Shown: piece after piece, positions 52,239 through 61,130 of the stretch
How the letters are laid out: every line of letters begins with the position of its first letter
Numbering within the stretch: position 1 is the first letter of the stretch
DNA from: Campylobacter concisus
GTDB taxonomy: Bacteria > Campylobacterota > Campylobacteria > Campylobacterales > Campylobacteraceae
DNA: 64,000 bases
Reading direction: 5' to 3'
Assembly (NCBI RefSeq): GCF_003048835.2
Contig: NZ_CP060705.1
Coordinates: 930,001-994,000, forward strand
The notes under the pieces: model-generated
The model's input: only the letters and a program-made list of their open reading frames with translations
What the model was told of the DNA's origin: nothing
Databases searched by the model: none
Made by a program: the position numbers and the translations under genes

Positions 52239-53018
52239 ATGAAATTTATCAAACTTTTAACCGCATCTTTAGTTGCTCTAAGCCTTCACGCAGCCGACAA
52301 AGACCACACTATCACTGTTGGCGTCTCACCTGTGCCACACGCTGAAATTTTAGAATTTGTAAAACCAAAGCTAAAAGATAAGGGCTATGATCTTGTTATC
52401 TCTGAAATTTCAGACTATTCGATACCAAATGTCGCCACAGAAGATGGTAGCTTAGACGCAAATTTCTTTCAGCATTTACCATATCTTGAGGAGCAAAACA
52501 AGGCTAGAGGCTTGCATCTTGTAAGCGTTGCGAGCGTGCATGTCGAGCCACTTGGCTTTTACTCTAAAAAGATAAAAGATATCAAAGAGCTAAAAGATGG
52601 CGCAAAAGTGGCGATCGCTTACGATCCGTCAAATGGCAACAGAGCGCTTAGGATTTTAGAAAAAGCTGGTCTTATAGAGATCAACAAAGGCGTCAAAACA
52701 GCTAGCGTAAATGACATAACGAAAAATCCTAAGAATTTGCAGTTTGTCGAGCTAGAAGGCGCTCAGATCCCAAGGACGCTTGATGATGTCGATATCGCAG
52801 CTATTAGTACAAATTTCGTCCTTGATCTTGGCATGAGCGTGGCAAAAGACGCACTTTTACTTGAGGACGCAGGTAGCCCTTACGCAAACATCATCGTTAC
52901 AAAATCTGGCAATGAAAATAACCCTAAGATCAAAGCTTTAGTCGATGCGGTGCTTAGCCCTGATACTAAAAATTTCATCATCACTCGCTACAAAGGCGAG
53001 GTCATACCTGCGTTTTAA
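52239..53018 (+). CDS. metQ: Methionine-binding protein MetQ (second copy)
   Basis: A 259-residue paralogue of the preceding MetQ, alike along its whole length (VPHAEILEFVKPKL, DGSLDANFFQHLPYLEEQN, GAQIPRTLDDVDIAAISTNFVL). Signal peptide MKFIKLLTASLVALSLHAA, again without lipobox Cys. Binding-site residues may differ enough for another ligand form (for example D-Met or methionine sulfoxide); this cannot be told by eye. C. jejuni also has several NlpA-type genes side by side. Ribosome site AAAAGGAAAA. Confidence 0.92.
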   Translation: MKFIKLLTASLVALSLHAADKDHTITVGVSPVPHAEILEFVKPKLKDKGYDLVISEISDYSIPNVATEDGSLDANFFQHLPYLEEQNKARGLHLVSVASVHVEPLGFYSKKIKDIKELKDGAKVAIAYDPSNGNRALRILEKAGLIEINKGVKTASVNDITKNPKNLQFVELEGAQIPRTLDDVDIAAISTNFVLDLGMSVAKDALLLEDAGSPYANIIVTKSGNENNPKIKALVDAVLSPDTKNFIITRYKGEVIPAF

Positions 53019-53022
53019 AACT

Positions 53023-53038
53023 GGGCGAGCTTTCGCCC
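53023..53038. terminator. Terminator after the metQ pair
   Basis: Stem GGGCGA / TCGCCC with a 4-base loop, 5 bases after the stop, followed by the T-rich TACTTCTTTAT. Confidence 0.65.
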
Positions 53039-53117
53039 TACTTCTTTATAAATTTTACTACCCCATTTAATTTAAATTTTATCACTCCATGTTAGTTACT
53101 ATTAGTAAATAAAGCTT

Positions 53118-53126
53118 TGCTACAAT
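53118..53126 (+). promoter_or_regulatory. Extended -10 promoter for dedA
   Basis: TGCTACAAT, an extended -10 element of the type common in Campylobacter, 31 bases before the dedA ATG. Confidence 0.5.
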
Positions 53127-53157
53127 GCCTCACTTTAAGATAAATTTCGGAGTAAAA

Positions 53158-53748
53158 ATGCTACATGACATTATTGATTTTATCGTTTCAAGCGTGAGCA
53201 GCTGGGGATATGCTGGCATATTTGTGATGATGTTTTTAGAGAGCTCATTTTTTCCATTTCCAAGCGAAGTGGCGATGATACCAGCTGGATATCTAGCTCA
53301 CAAAGGCGAGATGAGCCTAGTGCTTGCCTTTATCTCAGGCACGCTTGGCAGCCTGCTTGGAGCCATTTTTAACTACTATCTTTGCTACTTTTTTGGACGT
53401 GAGATCATCTTAAAATACGGCAAATTTGTCGGCATCACTCACGAAAAGATGGATAAATTTGAAGCATTTTTTAATAAACACGGCGAAATTTCGACCTTTA
53501 ACTCACGCCTCATCCCAGGAATTCGTCAGTATATCAGCCTGCCAGCTGGACTTGCTAAGATGAATATTTTTAGATTTTGCCTATTTACCACGCTTGGCGC
53601 TGGGGTTTGGTGTGCGGTTTTGCTTGGAGTTGGCTACTTTCTAGGTTCAAATCCAGATAAACAGACGCTTCTAACGATCACGATCGCTCTTTTAACTGTG
53701 GTTGCGGTAATAAGTGCTATCTATATAGTAAAGCAAAGAAAGAGGTAA
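53158..53748 (+). CDS. DedA family membrane protein
   Basis: A 196-residue inner-membrane protein of the DedA/SNARE-associated family, linked to lipid flipping and proton-driven homeostasis. Marks are MFLESSFFPFPSEVAMIPAGYLA, GSLLGAIFNYYLCYFFGREIILKYGK, and SRLIPGIRQYISLPAGLAKM. The frame opens at 53125, but the ATG at 53158 follows CGGAGTAAA and the predicted promoter fits it. Stands alone. Confidence 0.9.
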   Translation: MLHDIIDFIVSSVSSWGYAGIFVMMFLESSFFPFPSEVAMIPAGYLAHKGEMSLVLAFISGTLGSLLGAIFNYYLCYFFGREIILKYGKFVGITHEKMDKFEAFFNKHGEISTFNSRLIPGIRQYISLPAGLAKMNIFRFCLFTTLGAGVWCAVLLGVGYFLGSNPDKQTLLTITIALLTVVAVISAIYIVKQRKR

Positions 53749-53782
53749 ATACATATAAAAATACATAAAATTTAGTGTATTT

Positions 53783-53819
53783 AGCTAAATTTGGCTCAAG
53801 TTTTTAGCTAAATTTAGCC
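53783..53819. terminator. Hairpin between convergent dedA and murI
   Basis: Imperfect 14-bp stem AGCTAAATTTGGCT / AGCTAAATTTAGCC with a T-rich 9-base loop, ending at the murI stop. May serve both genes. The motif GCTAAATTT is common in this genome. Confidence 0.4.
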
Positions 53820-54607
53820 TAGCAAATCGCTCTCATTTTTTCTAGGCGAGCTAAATTTCTTGAAATTTTCTCTAGCTCGCTTTGCTCGCAAACCTCGTCG
53901 CCTGAGTAGAAAAATTTTACATTTGGAGTTAAATTTGAATTTGAAATTTGAAGTTTAAGCTCACTTATGAGGCGCTTTACCGTCCCTTCGTTGCCGTCTA
54001 TTATGCTTATATTTGCTGGCAAAATTTCTCTTAAGCTATCTTTGAAATAGTTAAAATGTGTACAGCCAAGCACCAAAAAGTCAAATTTACTTAGATCAAA
54101 TTTACCTAGCTCATCTTTTAGATATGACTTCACGTTTTCGCTCTCAAACTCAGCCTTTTCAGCGAAATTTACAAGGCGAGGCAGAGCTAGCAGCTCGGTT
54201 TTATCTTTTGCGTTTAAATTTGTGATCAGCTCTTTTAGTTTTGTGCCATTTACCGTGACTGGAGTGGCTATGACAAGCGTTTTTAGGGCGTCATCATGGC
54301 TTAGATCGTGAGCCTTTTTTACAGCTGGCTCCATGCCTATGATCGGCACGCTTAAATTTGCTCTAAGCTCTTTTATTGCAACACTTGTAGCTGTGTTGCA
54401 AGCTATCACGACAGCTTTTGCCCCATTTTTAACAAGAAATTTCACCGCATCAAAGCTAAATTTTAAAATTTCATCTCTGCTCTTTTGTCCGTATGGGACA
54501 TTTTTCACGTCTGCGTAATATAAAAATTCATGCTCACTAAGCTTGCTTAAAGCTTCGTTTAAGACGCTAAGTCCGCCAAGCCCTGAGTCAAATATACCTA
54601 TCTTCAT
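53819..54607 (-). CDS. murI: Glutamate racemase
   Basis: Makes D-glutamate for peptidoglycan. The 262-residue protein has FDSGLGGLSVLNEA, the first catalytic Cys in VIACNTATSVAI and the second in LVLGCTHFNYF. The frame extends to 54628, but the ATG at 54607 gives the normal MKIGIFDSG start and follows AAGGA by 5 bases. Confidence 0.94.
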   Translation of the reverse strand: MKIGIFDSGLGGLSVLNEALSKLSEHEFLYYADVKNVPYGQKSRDEILKFSFDAVKFLVKNGAKAVVIACNTATSVAIKELRANLSVPIIGMEPAVKKAHDLSHDDALKTLVIATPVTVNGTKLKELITNLNAKDKTELLALPRLVNFAEKAEFESENVKSYLKDELGKFDLSKFDFLVLGCTHFNYFKDSLREILPANISIIDGNEGTVKRLISELKLQISNSNLTPNVKFFYSGDEVCEQSELEKISRNLARLEKMRAIC

Positions 54608-54627
54608 GCCCATCCTTAAAGCCTGCA

Positions 54628-54636
54628 ATTATAGCA
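54628..54636 (-). promoter_or_regulatory. Extended -10 promoter for murI
   Basis: Minus-strand TGCTATAAT, giving a start about 14 bases before the murI ATG at 54607. This also supports the shorter murI start, since an ATG at 54628 would lie inside the box. Confidence 0.6.
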
Positions 54637-54698
54637 AATAATATCTTTGTAAGCCGTTTTTTATTATACTTTGGCTCATTTTAAAGTTGGAGCTAAAT

Positions 54699-55859
54699 TT
54701 GGCAGTTGATAAGGTTATTTTTTATCTTTGCGCGACTTTGATCGCCATAAGTATCATTTTCTCACTATCTTTGCCAGTTTTTACAGTTTTATTTTTTAAC
54801 TACGACGAATTTCACTTTTTCATCCGCCAGTTTGCAGTCGGTTGCATAGGAATTTTTCTCATGTGGTGGCTATCAAGGCTAAATCCCGACAAAGCGCTCG
54901 TTTGGATAGGCTTTGGACTGCTTATCTCTTGCGGTATCGCTATGGGGCTCATGCACGCCTTGCCAGCTTCGATGGTGACTGACTCTGGAGGTGCTAGACG
55001 CTGGATCAGACTGCCTGGCTTTTCGCTTGCGCCTGTTGAGTTTTTCAAAGTCGGTTTTGTCTATTTTTTAGCATGGAGCTTTACTAGAAAATTTAGCGAC
55101 GGTAAGAGAACTTTGATGGCTGAGCTAAAGATACTTTTGCCTTATATCATTCTTTTTGGTATCGCTATCTTTCTTATCGCCGTTATGCAAAACGACCTTG
55201 GTCAGGTTGTAGTTTTGGCACTTACTTTTGTGACGATGGCGCTTTTTGCAGGGGCTAGCGTTAGGCTCTTTGGTATCGGTATCTTGGGCGCTGCCTTTGT
55301 CATGACGGTGGCGATCGTTAGCTCAGAGCACAGAATTTTACGTATAAAATCATGGTGGGGCACGATACAAAACATGGTGCTCTCTTTCTTGCCAGATAGC
55401 GTAGCAAACGTGCTTAGAGTGGCAGACGCACCAGAGCCTTATCAAATTTCTCACTCACTAAATGCGATCAAGCATGGCGAGTTTTTTGGAGAGGGGCTTG
55501 GAGCTGGGATATTTAAGCTTGGCTTTTTAAGCGAGGTGCATACAGACTTTGTGCTAGCTGGCATAGCTGAAGAGGTCGGCGTTTTTGGCATTTTATGCAT
55601 CACAGCGATCTTTATCACTCTACTTTATAGGATATTTAGAATTTCAGCTAGGAGCGAAAACAAGGTTTATCACCTATTCTCACTTGGTATTGGGCTTATC
55701 TTGTCGTTTTCATTTTTGATGAATAGCTACGGCATCACATCGATCACGCCGATAAAAGGTATAGCTGTGCCATTTCTTAGCTACGGCGGCAGCTCCGTGC
55801 TTGCTATATGCATCGGCATCGGCATGGTCTTGATGGTTAGTAAAAAGGCGAAACTATGA
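54699..55859 (+). CDS. ftsW: Cell-division lipid II polymerase FtsW
   Basis: A 386-residue SEDS-family protein with about ten spans that polymerises septal peptidoglycan. Key segments are GGARRWIRLPGFSLAPVEFFKVGFVYFLAW, MQNDLGQVVVLAL, HSLNAIKHGEFFGEGLGAG and the end YGITSITPIKGIAVPFLSYGGSSVLA. Start taken at TTG 54699, which follows GGAG by 6 bases; another TTG at 54687 is possible. A TATACT box lies at 54665-54670. It overlaps murG by 4 bases. Confidence 0.93.
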   Translation: MAVDKVIFYLCATLIAISIIFSLSLPVFTVLFFNYDEFHFFIRQFAVGCIGIFLMWWLSRLNPDKALVWIGFGLLISCGIAMGLMHALPASMVTDSGGARRWIRLPGFSLAPVEFFKVGFVYFLAWSFTRKFSDGKRTLMAELKILLPYIILFGIAIFLIAVMQNDLGQVVVLALTFVTMALFAGASVRLFGIGILGAAFVMTVAIVSSEHRILRIKSWWGTIQNMVLSFLPDSVANVLRVADAPEPYQISHSLNAIKHGEFFGEGLGAGIFKLGFLSEVHTDFVLAGIAEEVGVFGILCITAIFITLLYRIFRISARSENKVYHLFSLGIGLILSFSFLMNSYGITSITPIKGIAVPFLSYGGSSVLAICIGIGMVLMVSKKAKL

Positions 55860-56878
55860 TAGTTATTTGTGGTGGCGGCACTGGCGGACATTTGGCGATC
55901 GCTAGAAGCTTTTGCGAGGAGCTAAATAGACGAGGCATAAAGCCAATTTTCATCGGCTCAACTAGCGGTCAGGATAAATTTTGGTTTGAAAATGATGATA
56001 AATTTGCAAAAAAATTTTTCTTGCCAAGCAGTGGCGTAGTAAATAAAAGAGGCATAGCCAAGCTAAAATCACTAACAAACATCATAAGTCTAGCTCTAAA
56101 ATGCAGGCAAATTTTTAAAGAAAATGGCGTTAAAGCGGTCATCAGCGTGGGAGGCTACTCAGCAGCGCCCGCAGCCATAGCAGCCATCATCTCAAAAACG
56201 CCACTTTTCATCCATGAGCAAAATGCCGTAACTGGCAAGCTAAATAAAATTTTAAAGCCGTATGCAAAGGGCTTTTTTAGCTCTTATGATGAGCTCTCGC
56301 CCTGCCCTTATCCTGTGGCAAATAAATTTTTTGAAAGCCAAAGAGTTAGAGATGAGCTAAAAACTATACTATTTTTAGGTGGCTCACAAGGGGCAAAGGC
56401 GATAAACGAGCTGGCTATAAATTTAGCCCCATATCTTAAAGAAAAAGGGATAAAGATCATTCATCAATGCGGCAAAAACGCCCTTGATGAGCTTGAAAAA
56501 AGATATGATGAGTTTGGCTTTAGCGAAGCAAATTTAGAAATTTTTGACTTTAGCAAAGAGATAGAAAAGAAGATGAGTGAGGCTGATCTTGCCATATCAA
56601 GAGCTGGAGCTAGCTCGCTTTGGGAGCTTTGCGCAAACGCCCTGCCTTCTATCTTTGTGCCATTTCCTTATGCTGCTGGCAATCACCAGTTTTATAACGC
56701 TAAATTTCTAAAAGATAAAGGCATAGCTGAAATTTGCCTGCAAAATGGCGAAAATTTAGACAAAGACGAAGTCATAAAAATGATCGAGAGCTTTGATCTA
56801 AACAAAAGCAGCAAAGCTCTAAAAGATATCCTTTTGCCAAATGGAGCAAAAGAGATAGTGGATAAAATTTTAAGCTAG
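55856..56878 (+). CDS. murG: UDP-GlcNAc transferase MurG
   Basis: A 340-residue GT-B enzyme that converts lipid I to lipid II. It begins MIVICGGGTGGHLAIARSF, with VISVGGYSAAPAAIAA, HEQNAVTGKLNKIL, the C-domain LFLGGSQGAKAINELA and SRAGASSLWELCANALPSIFVPFPYAAGNHQFYNAKFL. It overlaps ftsW by 4 bases, so the two are made together. Its end overlaps the opposite gene by 9 bases. Confidence 0.95.
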   Translation: MIVICGGGTGGHLAIARSFCEELNRRGIKPIFIGSTSGQDKFWFENDDKFAKKFFLPSSGVVNKRGIAKLKSLTNIISLALKCRQIFKENGVKAVISVGGYSAAPAAIAAIISKTPLFIHEQNAVTGKLNKILKPYAKGFFSSYDELSPCPYPVANKFFESQRVRDELKTILFLGGSQGAKAINELAINLAPYLKEKGIKIIHQCGKNALDELEKRYDEFGFSEANLEIFDFSKEIEKKMSEADLAISRAGASSLWELCANALPSIFVPFPYAAGNHQFYNAKFLKDKGIAEICLQNGENLDKDEVIKMIESFDLNKSSKALKDILLPNGAKEIVDKILS

Positions 56879-57604
56879 ATCCTCGCCTATGGCGTAAGCT
56901 TTTAGCTCTCGTAGCTCGTAAATGAGGTAGTGATAGATAAGCTCATTTGTCTTTAGGCTTTTGCCTGAAAGCACTGGTCTTATCATCTCGATGATCCTAT
57001 CTGTGATGCCAGCGATCTCAACCAAAAGTAGCTCGTCGCCTCTTTGTTTGGCCACTCTTATGCAGTTATAAAAAAATGTATAGATAGTTTTAAAATTTTC
57101 CAAAACGACGTTTGAGACGATTTGAGAGTCGAGATGTAAAATTTTATTCATCCTATTTTGTAGCTCCATTAGCTCTGCAAGTAGCCCTCTTATCATCGCT
57201 GTGTCGCCACTTCTTGAGAAGATGCTCTTTTTCTTTTTTTTATTTTGTATCTGATACTCAGCGACTAAAATTTGCATGATATTTGAGATGCTTGTCAGGC
57301 TCTCCTGCAAATTTTGATTAGTCTTTAGGCTCACGCCAGCCTTTTCTATCTTGTAGTATAGGCTTTTGTTTGTCTGCTCGAGGTATGAGCTAATGTTTTC
57401 GTAGTAATCTTCAGTATTAAAGACATTTTTAAAAAAACTGCCCTCGTCTGTTGTGCTGTAAAGTCTTTTTTTGATCTCTTCGACATTTTTATTAAAAGTG
57501 AGCGCATCGATCTTTGTTTCTGGCTCGACAACGCCGTTGTTTTCGATAACTTCCAAGTTTTTCTTAAGCGTGTTTATCAGCTTTTCAATCTCATTAAAAT
57601 CCAT
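56870..57604 (-). CDS. Unrecognised helical protein, 244 residues
   Basis: I do not recognise it. It is predicted to be mostly helical and cytoplasmic: no signal or membrane span, heptad-like Leu/Ile patterns at about residues 5-25 and 75-115, a basic run KKKKKS near residue 123, and a C-terminal helical bundle (LLAELMELQNRMNKIL, FFYNCIRVAKQRGDELLLVEIAGITDRIIEMI). Good ribosome site AGAGGCAAA. Convergent with murG (9-base overlap) and divergent from the next gene. May bind another protein or membranes; no function is proposed. Confidence 0.75.
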   Translation of the reverse strand: MDFNEIEKLINTLKKNLEVIENNGVVEPETKIDALTFNKNVEEIKKRLYSTTDEGSFFKNVFNTEDYYENISSYLEQTNKSLYYKIEKAGVSLKTNQNLQESLTSISNIMQILVAEYQIQNKKKKKSIFSRSGDTAMIRGLLAELMELQNRMNKILHLDSQIVSNVVLENFKTIYTFFYNCIRVAKQRGDELLLVEIAGITDRIIEMIRPVLSGKSLKTNELIYHYLIYELRELKAYAIGEDLA

Positions 57605-57719
57605 TTTGCCTCTTTGAAATTTTTGGCTATTTTACTATAAAAAACTGAAGTTTTCGCTTGCAATTCTTAAAAAGATATTTATACTTCTTTTAATAAAATA
57701 TCTCAAAAAAGGAGCAAAA

Positions 57720-58478
57720 ATGAATGGTGAAGTTTTTAACTCTTGCATTATCGTAGCCTCTATAAAGCAAGCATTAAAGTCAAATTTAGAGCTAAACTAC
57801 AAAAGCGAAAAATATATAAAAAGCCTAGTTTTTGACTTTATCTTAGGTGATGAGCCAGAAAAAAAAGAGCAAGCTAGCATAAATGAGTGGTTTAAGCACG
57901 CCTTAAAGCTTGGGCTAAGCGACGTGAGATATGCCACAAATTTGAGCGTCACATCAGAGGAGCGCTCGCTGCAAGGCTTTTCAAACGTAAGCTACAAGTC
58001 GATTCTTTGCATTTATAAAGAGAAGATGAGCTACTTCGTGCCTCACTGGAGCTTTGAAGAAGACAAAAGGGGCTGGGATATAGTCTATAAAGAATTTAGT
58101 CTAGATGGCATGCCAGAGATTCAAAAATTTAGTGATAACACTTTGGAGTTTAAAGATATCCTAACAAGGATCTCTAAATTTGCAGATGAGATAGAGTGCG
58201 AGAATTTTGGCGACTGCTTTAGGGAAGGGCTAAAAGCGCTAAACGAGCCAGAAAAGATAGAGCAAAATGTCCTAAACGCACCACTTATGCCAAAGCTAAA
58301 TTTGGCTCTTTTTAATGCGGCAAGTGCGGCAGATGTCTTTGGTGGTATGGGCTCATGGAACGACGACGCAGCAGGCTGGGCGAAGCGTAAAAAGCGTGAC
58401 AAAGAGTACGATGAGCTTAGTGCAGAGCTTTTTACGCAGATGCATAAAGCCACACTTTTTGCCATAAATGAGTGGTAG
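57720..58478 (+). CDS. Unrecognised cytoplasmic protein, 252 residues
   Basis: I do not recognise it. It has a strong ribosome site (AAAGGAGC) and a clean frame. Aromatic-rich middle (ILCIYKEKMSYFVPHWSFEEDKRGWDIVYKEFSLDG), then a Gly/Trp-rich stretch NAASAADVFGGMGSWNDDAAGWAKRKKRDKEYDELSAELF before the C-terminus. No signal peptide or membrane span. The DVFGGMGSWND segment looks like a surface loop or a binding motif. Convergent with rpoN: the two stops touch. Divergent from the helical protein gene, 115 bases apart. Confidence 0.75.
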   Translation: MNGEVFNSCIIVASIKQALKSNLELNYKSEKYIKSLVFDFILGDEPEKKEQASINEWFKHALKLGLSDVRYATNLSVTSEERSLQGFSNVSYKSILCIYKEKMSYFVPHWSFEEDKRGWDIVYKEFSLDGMPEIQKFSDNTLEFKDILTRISKFADEIECENFGDCFREGLKALNEPEKIEQNVLNAPLMPKLNLALFNAASAADVFGGMGSWNDDAAGWAKRKKRDKEYDELSAELFTQMHKATLFAINEW

Positions 58479-59732
58479 CTAGCCGTTTATCTGATAGATC
58501 TTTTTTCGCTGACTTGAGCTGCCGATGTTTAGGATTTTGCGGTATTTGGTGATGGTTCGGCGAACTATTTGGATGTTAAATTTAGCTTGGATTAGCTCTT
58601 GGATTTTTAGATCAGAAAGTGGCTTTTTGTGGTCTTCATTTTTGATAAGCTCTAGCAAAAATTCCTTTATCGCGGCGTTTGAAGTCTCCTCGTCAAAGCC
58701 AGTTGCGAAGAAATTTTTAAGTGCGACCGTGCCTCTTGGGGAGCTTAGATATTTGTTCGCGATCGCTCTTGAGATGGTTGAAGGATTGCGTCCAAGCTCG
58801 TCAGCTAGGTCTTTTAGCTTCATAGGCTTTATGTCGCCACCCAAAAAGTAGTCATACTGATACTCAACTATCATGAGCCCTATCTTATAAAGTGTCGCCT
58901 TTCTCATCTCAAGGGCGTCTATGAGCTCACTAGCCTCTTTTATGCGCGAGCTTACAAAGGCCTCTTTCTCGTCTAGTCCCTCGGTGTCGATAGAAATTTC
59001 AGGATAATACTCGTCATTTATCTGCACGCTTATGCCGCTACTTGTGCTTAGCACGAAGATGTCAGGCACCGCCTCTTTTTCATCTTCAAGATACTCAATG
59101 GCCGGGGGATTTTTAAATTTCTTTATTATTTTTAGCGCGTCATCATAGAATTTAAGCTTTCTAAGTTTTTCTATATTTTCAAAATTTAAGATGATCTTTC
59201 TTGCGCACTCTATGATCTCTTCGCTTGACTCTACCTCGCCAAGCTGAAACAAAAAGCTCTCTTTCACATCCTTTGCGCCAACGCCACAGGGCTCAAGGTA
59301 GGCAAATCTCGCTCTAACTCGCTCCACCTCATTCTCATTAAAACCCGCAAAAATTTCATCATCATAAGAAAAATATCCCTCATCATCTAAGCACTCAATG
59401 ATCTTATATGCGATATCTTGGGACTTTTGCGTGGGGAAAAGTGGTGGATTTATCTGGCTAATGAGCTTTTCATAAAGGCTTTCTTTATAGATGCTTAAAG
59501 CTTCTATGCTTTCGCTAACAGAATTTCTACTAACCTGCTCGAAAAAATTTCGCCTTTTTTCGCTTTTTTCTAAATTTTTATGCTCGATCGTAGCAAATGG
59601 GTTTTCTTTTATAAAAGGCTCAAGCGTCTCTTTTAGCTCATCAAGGCCGCTTTGAAGGATAGGAAGCCAGCTTCTTAGCGTTTGGTTTAGTTTGATCTTT
59701 GGCGCTAAAGTTTGCTTTTGCCTTAGCATCAT
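58479..59732 (-). CDS. rpoN: RNA polymerase sigma-54 factor
   Basis: A 417-residue sigma-54, which in Campylobacter drives middle flagellar genes together with FlgR. The N-terminal activator region is Gln/Leu-rich (LRQKQTLAPKIKLNQTLRSWLPILQ). The helix-turn-helix LKDLADELGRNPSTISRAIANKYLSSPRG and the RpoN box VRRTITKYRKILNI near the C-terminus bind the -12 and -24 elements. Abuts lptB, as in C. jejuni. Confidence 0.95.
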   Translation of the reverse strand: MMLRQKQTLAPKIKLNQTLRSWLPILQSGLDELKETLEPFIKENPFATIEHKNLEKSEKRRNFFEQVSRNSVSESIEALSIYKESLYEKLISQINPPLFPTQKSQDIAYKIIECLDDEGYFSYDDEIFAGFNENEVERVRARFAYLEPCGVGAKDVKESFLFQLGEVESSEEIIECARKIILNFENIEKLRKLKFYDDALKIIKKFKNPPAIEYLEDEKEAVPDIFVLSTSSGISVQINDEYYPEISIDTEGLDEKEAFVSSRIKEASELIDALEMRKATLYKIGLMIVEYQYDYFLGGDIKPMKLKDLADELGRNPSTISRAIANKYLSSPRGTVALKNFFATGFDEETSNAAIKEFLLELIKNEDHKKPLSDLKIQELIQAKFNIQIVRRTITKYRKILNIGSSSQRKKIYQING

Positions 59733-60461
59733 CTACTCAAGTAGCTTAAATTCTTCGCCAAGATAGTGCGTTCTAACGAGCTTGTTGTTTGCTACTTCGC
59801 TCGCACTGCCGCTTGCTAGCAGCGAGCCATCTTTGATGACGTAGGCTCTGTCGCAAATGGCTAGCGTCTCACGGACGTTGTGGTCAGTTATCAAAACGCC
59901 GATACCTAGCTTTTTAAGGTCTCTAACGATGCTTTGTATGTCGCTAACTGCGATAGGATCAACGCCTGCGAATGGCTCATCAAGCAGCAAAAATTTTGGC
60001 TTTATGATAAGACTTCTAGCGATCTCACAGCGTCTGCGCTCGCCACCACTTAGGCTAACGCCCTTTCTTAGACGGATAGGCTCGATATTTAGCATATTTA
60101 GCATCTCATTTACTCTTTTAGAGATATCTTCTTTGCTTTGATTTAAAATTTCAGCGCCAAGGAGTAAATTTTCTTCTACGCTTAGCTCTTTAAATATGCT
60201 TGACTCTTGCGGCAAATAGCCAATACCAAGGTGCGCTCTTTTATGAAGCGGGACATTTGTGATCTTTTCATCATTTAAAAAAACATCTCCGCTAGTTGGC
60301 GAGATGAGCCCGCAGATCATATAAAAAGTGGTCGTCTTTCCAGCGCCATTTGGCCCAAGAAGCCCCACCACTTCGCCACTATTTACCTCTAAAGATATAC
60401 CTTTTATGATCTCACTTTTCTTAATCGTCTTTTTTAGATCTTTTACTTCTAGTTTATGCAC
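59733..60461 (-). CDS. lptB: LPS export ABC ATPase LptB
   Basis: A 242-residue ATPase that powers lipo-oligosaccharide extraction from the inner membrane with LptFG. Walker A LGPNGAGKTTTFYMICGL, LptB-type switch LPQESSIFKELSVEENLLLGAE, signature SLSGGERRRCEIARSL, Walker B LLLDEPFAGVDPI and His-loop ITDHNVRETL. It overlaps tsaE by 8 bases and abuts rpoN. Confidence 0.95.
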   Translation of the reverse strand: MHKLEVKDLKKTIKKSEIIKGISLEVNSGEVVGLLGPNGAGKTTTFYMICGLISPTSGDVFLNDEKITNVPLHKRAHLGIGYLPQESSIFKELSVEENLLLGAEILNQSKEDISKRVNEMLNMLNIEPIRLRKGVSLSGGERRRCEIARSLIIKPKFLLLDEPFAGVDPIAVSDIQSIVRDLKKLGIGVLITDHNVRETLAICDRAYVIKDGSLLASGSASEVANNKLVRTHYLGEEFKLLE

Positions 60462-60855
60462 TTATAACCTCGTATTTTCTGCCATTTTTGCTAGGAGAAA
60501 TTTTTACTAACGTATAGCTCTCGCCGTTTTTCTTTAGAGCTTTTTCTAAATTTTCATCGCCCCACTCTACTAGATGAAGCCCCTCTTCAAACAAATTTTC
60601 AAAAAGGCCGTTTTTTGCCATCCCGTCAAATCCAATCTGATAGATGTCGTAGTGGTAGATATCTTTACCATAAATTTGCATCAAAGAAAATGTGGGCGAC
60701 GTCACGCTCTCGTCTATGCCGTGCGCCTTGATGATCGCTTTTACAAGCGTCGTTTTGCCACTTGCTAGATCGCCACTTAGTAGCACCACGCCACTTTTTG
60801 GCAGCACCTGCACAAGCCCATCAAGCTCATTTTCTAAAAGCTCAAAAACCATCAA
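60454..60855 (-). CDS. tsaE: tRNA t6A biosynthesis ATPase TsaE
   Basis: A 133-residue ATPase needed for the t6A modification at tRNA position 37. Walker A GDLASGKTTLVKAI (about residue 28), the SPTFSLMQIY segment and YHYDIYQIG, VEWGDENLE are hallmarks. It overlaps the S4 gene by 4 bases. Confidence 0.93.
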   Translation of the reverse strand: MMVFELLENELDGLVQVLPKSGVVLLSGDLASGKTTLVKAIIKAHGIDESVTSPTFSLMQIYGKDIYHYDIYQIGFDGMAKNGLFENLFEEGLHLVEWGDENLEKALKKNGESYTLVKISPSKNGRKYEVISA

Positions 60856-61097
60856 AGCTCTTTTACATATTCGCTCTGGGCGCTTTTTGGTATGCTTTTT
60901 GTAGTTGGGATCGCTAGCACCTCATATCTCGCCTCACGAGCTAGAAATTTGATGGTGATCACGTCGCCGATCTTAACATCTTTTGCCGCTTTTGCCTGCA
61001 CGCCGTTTATACTCACAACGCCGCTTTTGCACATATCTTCGCTAACGGCACGCCTTTTGGTGATATTTACTACGTTTAAAAATTTATCTACTCTCAT
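60852..61097 (-). CDS. S4-domain RNA-binding protein
   Basis: An 81-residue single S4 domain: MRVDKFLNVVNITKRRAVSEDMCKSGVVSINGVQAKAAKDVKIGDVITIKF. Relatives (HslR/Hsp15 or RqcP/YlmH type) bind rRNA or help stalled ribosomes. Which of these applies is not clear from sequence. Starts the S4-tsaE-lptB-rpoN run with 4-base and 8-base overlaps. Confidence 0.88.
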   Translation of the reverse strand: MRVDKFLNVVNITKRRAVSEDMCKSGVVSINGVQAKAAKDVKIGDVITIKFLAREARYEVLAIPTTKSIPKSAQSEYVKEL

Positions 61098-61130
61098 GCG
61101 GCGGATTTTAACAAAAATAGCCTTAAATTT

